Positions 62,324-64,000 of a stretch of 64,000 nucleotides of DNA are shown here, in pieces. The stretch covers positions 231,153-295,152 of the forward strand of contig NZ_JALJRY010000001.1 of NCBI RefSeq assembly GCF_024519455.1. Reading direction: 5' to 3'. Position numbers and translations under genes: made by a program. The notes beneath the pieces were generated by a model, which searched no databases, had not been told where the DNA came from, and worked only from the letters and a program-made list of their open reading frames with translations. The stretch's first letter is position 1. Each line of letters begins with the position of its first letter. The DNA is from Streptomyces sp. STR69. Lineage in GTDB: Bacteria; Actinomycetota; Actinomycetes; Streptomycetales; Streptomycetaceae.

Positions 62324-63679
62324 TCACACCTCCAGACCGGTATCGCCTCCCCCGCTGTCCCCGCCGCTGTCGCCCTCGTCGTACGCGGGCGGGGTCGTGG
62401 CGAGCCCCAGAGCCTTGCGGGCGGTGACCGACTGATGGGGGTCGATGAGCTCGGCGCCCTTGTCGTAGTACCCGTAGAACTCGTCGGCGTCGGAGGCCCC
62501 GGCCGCCTTCGCCCACTGCTTCTGCGCCGCCCGCAGGTCCTTGACCAGGGCCGCGACCGGCTTCGCGGAGGCATCCGGCCACTCGTGGGCGGCCAGCAGA
62601 TCGGCCTGCTGGGTCAGCGCGGCCGAGACCCGGCCCGCCCACGCCCTGTGCCCCGGCAGGTCGTCCTCGACGTACCGCGCGTCGGGCGCCGAGTCCAGCG
62701 CCGCGTTGAGGACGTGGGCCGCCTTCAGATACGCGACCTGGTCCGCGTCCAGGGTCGTGGCGTCGTTGCGCAGCGAACCGCCGGGCAGACTCGCCTCCTC
62801 GTCGGTGTTGCCGAACACGCAGGTGATCTCGCGGTCGCCCAGACTCCAGCTCTCCGAGGTCGGGGTGACGTAGTAGATGTCCACGTCGTCGGGTACGGCC
62901 CAGCCGTCCATCGCGTAGGAGTCCTGGAGCGCGTAGCACCGGTCGTCCGCGGTGGCCGTGACCTTCTTGTCCCCCGGGTACGAGTCGCCGCTCATGCGCA
63001 CCACGGCGAACACCTCGCCGTCGTGCTCGCCCGCGCAGGACACCACGTCGAAGTCGTACGCCATGCCCTCCAGCGAACCGCTGGGCGCGTCGAAGCACTG
63101 CCCCTTCCCGGGGGAGGCGCTCGCGCTGTTCCCCCCGCTGACCTCGACGTCGTCGAAGAAGCCGGTCGCCGCGCCGGCCAGCCCGAGCGCCCACAGCACC
63201 AGCCCGAACGACGAGAGCACGATGCCGGCCACCGCCATGCCCCGGCCGCGCTCGCCCCGCTTCTTCGTCTGGTTCAGCCCGATCAGCCCGAGGACCAGTC
63301 CGACGCCCGGGATGCAGCAGAGGATGCCGAGCACCAGAGCGGCGACGGACATGCCGTTGAGGGGCGCGGGGTGGTTGTACGGGCTGTAGCCCTGGGTCCA
63401 GGTCTGGTAGGGCTGGGGGCCGTAGAGGCCGGGAGGCGGGGGACCTTGGGGGTACGGGGTGTACGGGGTCTGCGGCGGCGCATACGGGCTCTGCGGGTGT
63501 GCCCCGTAAGGGGGTTGGGGCTGTGGCGTCCCGTGGGCGCCCTCGGGCGGCGGGGCGTACGGGTTGTACGGGGTGGCGGGCGCCTGCGGGAGAGGAGCCG
63601 GGCCCGGGGGCCGGTCCTGGGGGCCTTCGGGGTCCTGGCCGGTCGGCCCTTGGGGTTCCGGCGGCGGGGGTATGGACAC
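62324..63679 (-). CDS. DUF4190 / septum-formation-like membrane protein
   Basis: 451 residues. The N-terminal 105 residues are rich in Pro, Tyr and Gln, typical of disordered heads. Two membrane segments follow in DUF4190 order: MSVAALVLGILCCIPGVGLV (about 110-130) and GMAVAGIVLSSFGLVLWALG. The external part resembles the Septum_form domain, with GQCFDAPSG near residue 188 and VSCAGEHDGEVFAV near residue 210, and later CYALQDSYAM and ITCVFGN. Four Cys could form disulphides. GTG 63679 has AGGAG upstream. A role in cell division or envelope is suggested, but not shown. Confidence 0.82.
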   Translation of the reverse strand: MSIPPPPEPQGPTGQDPEGPQDRPPGPAPLPQAPATPYNPYAPPPEGAHGTPQPQPPYGAHPQSPYAPPQTPYTPYPQGPPPPGLYGPQPYQTWTQGYSPYNHPAPLNGMSVAALVLGILCCIPGVGLVLGLIGLNQTKKRGERGRGMAVAGIVLSSFGLVLWALGLAGAATGFFDDVEVSGGNSASASPGKGQCFDAPSGSLEGMAYDFDVVSCAGEHDGEVFAVVRMSGDSYPGDKKVTATADDRCYALQDSYAMDGWAVPDDVDIYYVTPTSESWSLGDREITCVFGNTDEEASLPGGSLRNDATTLDADQVAYLKAAHVLNAALDSAPDARYVEDDLPGHRAWAGRVSAALTQQADLLAAHEWPDASAKPVAALVKDLRAAQKQWAKAAGASDADEFYGYYDKGAELIDPHQSVTARKALGLATTPPAYDEGDSGGDSGGGDTGLEV

Positions 63680-63807
63680 GGGTACCGTGCTCCTGGTTCG
63701 GGCGGGGGATCTTCGGCGGGAGGGCTGCACCCGCGGAGCCGGAGATCTTCAGGTGCGGAACTGACGTACGACTCGCGCATGTTAAGCACGGGGTGAACGG
63801 GGGCGGA

Positions 63808-64000
63808 ATGCGGGTTCCGAAGACGACGGTCCGCGCGGTGAACGCGCTCACCGCGCGGTGGGCCGGGGCCGCCTGCGGCGGCACGGTGTTCTCGGCGGCC
63901 GGGGTGTGGCCGCTGCTGGCCCTCCTCGCGGACGGTGCCGAGGGCGCGGCGCGGGCGGAACTCGCGGACGCGGTGGGCCTGCCCGCCGACCAAGCTGCCG
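63808..64000 (+). CDS. Serpin family protein (N-terminal fragment)
   Basis: Only the first 64 codons are in the window; the frame is open to the right edge. It starts M-R-V-P-K-T-T-V-R-A-V-N-A-L-T-A-R-W and contains GTVFSAAGVWPLLALLADGA, then RAELADAVGLPADQAA. This matches the first two helices of serpin-type proteinase inhibitors in Streptomyces, where N-x-x-F-S-P/A-x-x-x-x-x-A-L is expected. ATG 63808 has GGGGGCGGA upstream. The reactive-centre loop and fold cannot be seen here. Divergent from the DUF4190 gene. Confidence 0.55.
   Translation, partial: MRVPKTTVRAVNALTARWAGAACGGTVFSAAGVWPLLALLADGAEGAARAELADAVGLPADQAA

Overview
High G+C, dense four-base gene overlaps, many GTG/TTG starts and the gene families present point to the chromosomal core of a Streptomyces. 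Markers include mycothiol synthesis (mshB), a BldK-type oligopeptide importer, a SpoIIE-type PAS/GAF/PP2C regulator, a 7Fe ferredoxin and a small DUF3117 protein. No rRNA, tRNA, CRISPR array, transposase or prophage was seen.

Left part (1-20 kb): conserved actinobacterial housekeeping. It runs from the 5' end of an ECF sigma factor (sigE-like), through an O-methyltransferase, DUF3117, enoyl-CoA hydratase, tag, a DivIVA-domain protein, a folP2-like gene, a LOG protein and dapE. Then come a lysozyme-like exported protein, a small secreted protein, dapC, fdxA, a GNAT acetyltransferase and a SirB1 protein. An ABC exporter/two-component operon, a Gly/Pro-rich membrane protein and mshB with a membrane partner follow. 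From memory, this order (sigE...tagA...folP2...dapE...dapC-fdx...mshB...lpqW-typA) is collinear with Mycobacterium tuberculosis Rv1221 back to Rv1165.

Middle (20-42 kb): an S9 peptidase, then three complete oligopeptide ABC importers. Operon A (minus) is SBP-permease-permease-ATPase-ATPase. Operons B (plus) and C (minus) both have the bldKABCDE order permease-SBP-permease-ATPase-ATPase and converge on a small VOC gene. C, next to typA, is the probable bldK. B looks like an inverted paralogue: its last gene shares a 271-bp stretch with only two mismatches to its counterpart in C. Both carry a hairpin just after the SBP gene. A 26-codon ORF upstream of C copies the ribosome-binding site and first codons of operon A's SBP. 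This duplicated peptide-sensing locus is the most unusual part of the window.

Right part (42-64 kb): typA, a secreted protein, an LpqW-like lipoprotein and an sdhCAB operon of the mycobacterial Sdh1 type. An APH-like kinase follows, then a membrane-anchored glycosidase-like protein with Glu-Val-Ala repeats. A large SpoIIE-type phosphatase sits near a stand-alone anti-sigma-type ATPase. A NUDIX hydrolase, a SPOR-like small protein, a GntR/UTRA regulator, a DUF4190/septum-formation-like membrane protein and the start of a serpin end the window.

All functional names are inferred by recognising families from the sequence; no database search was run.
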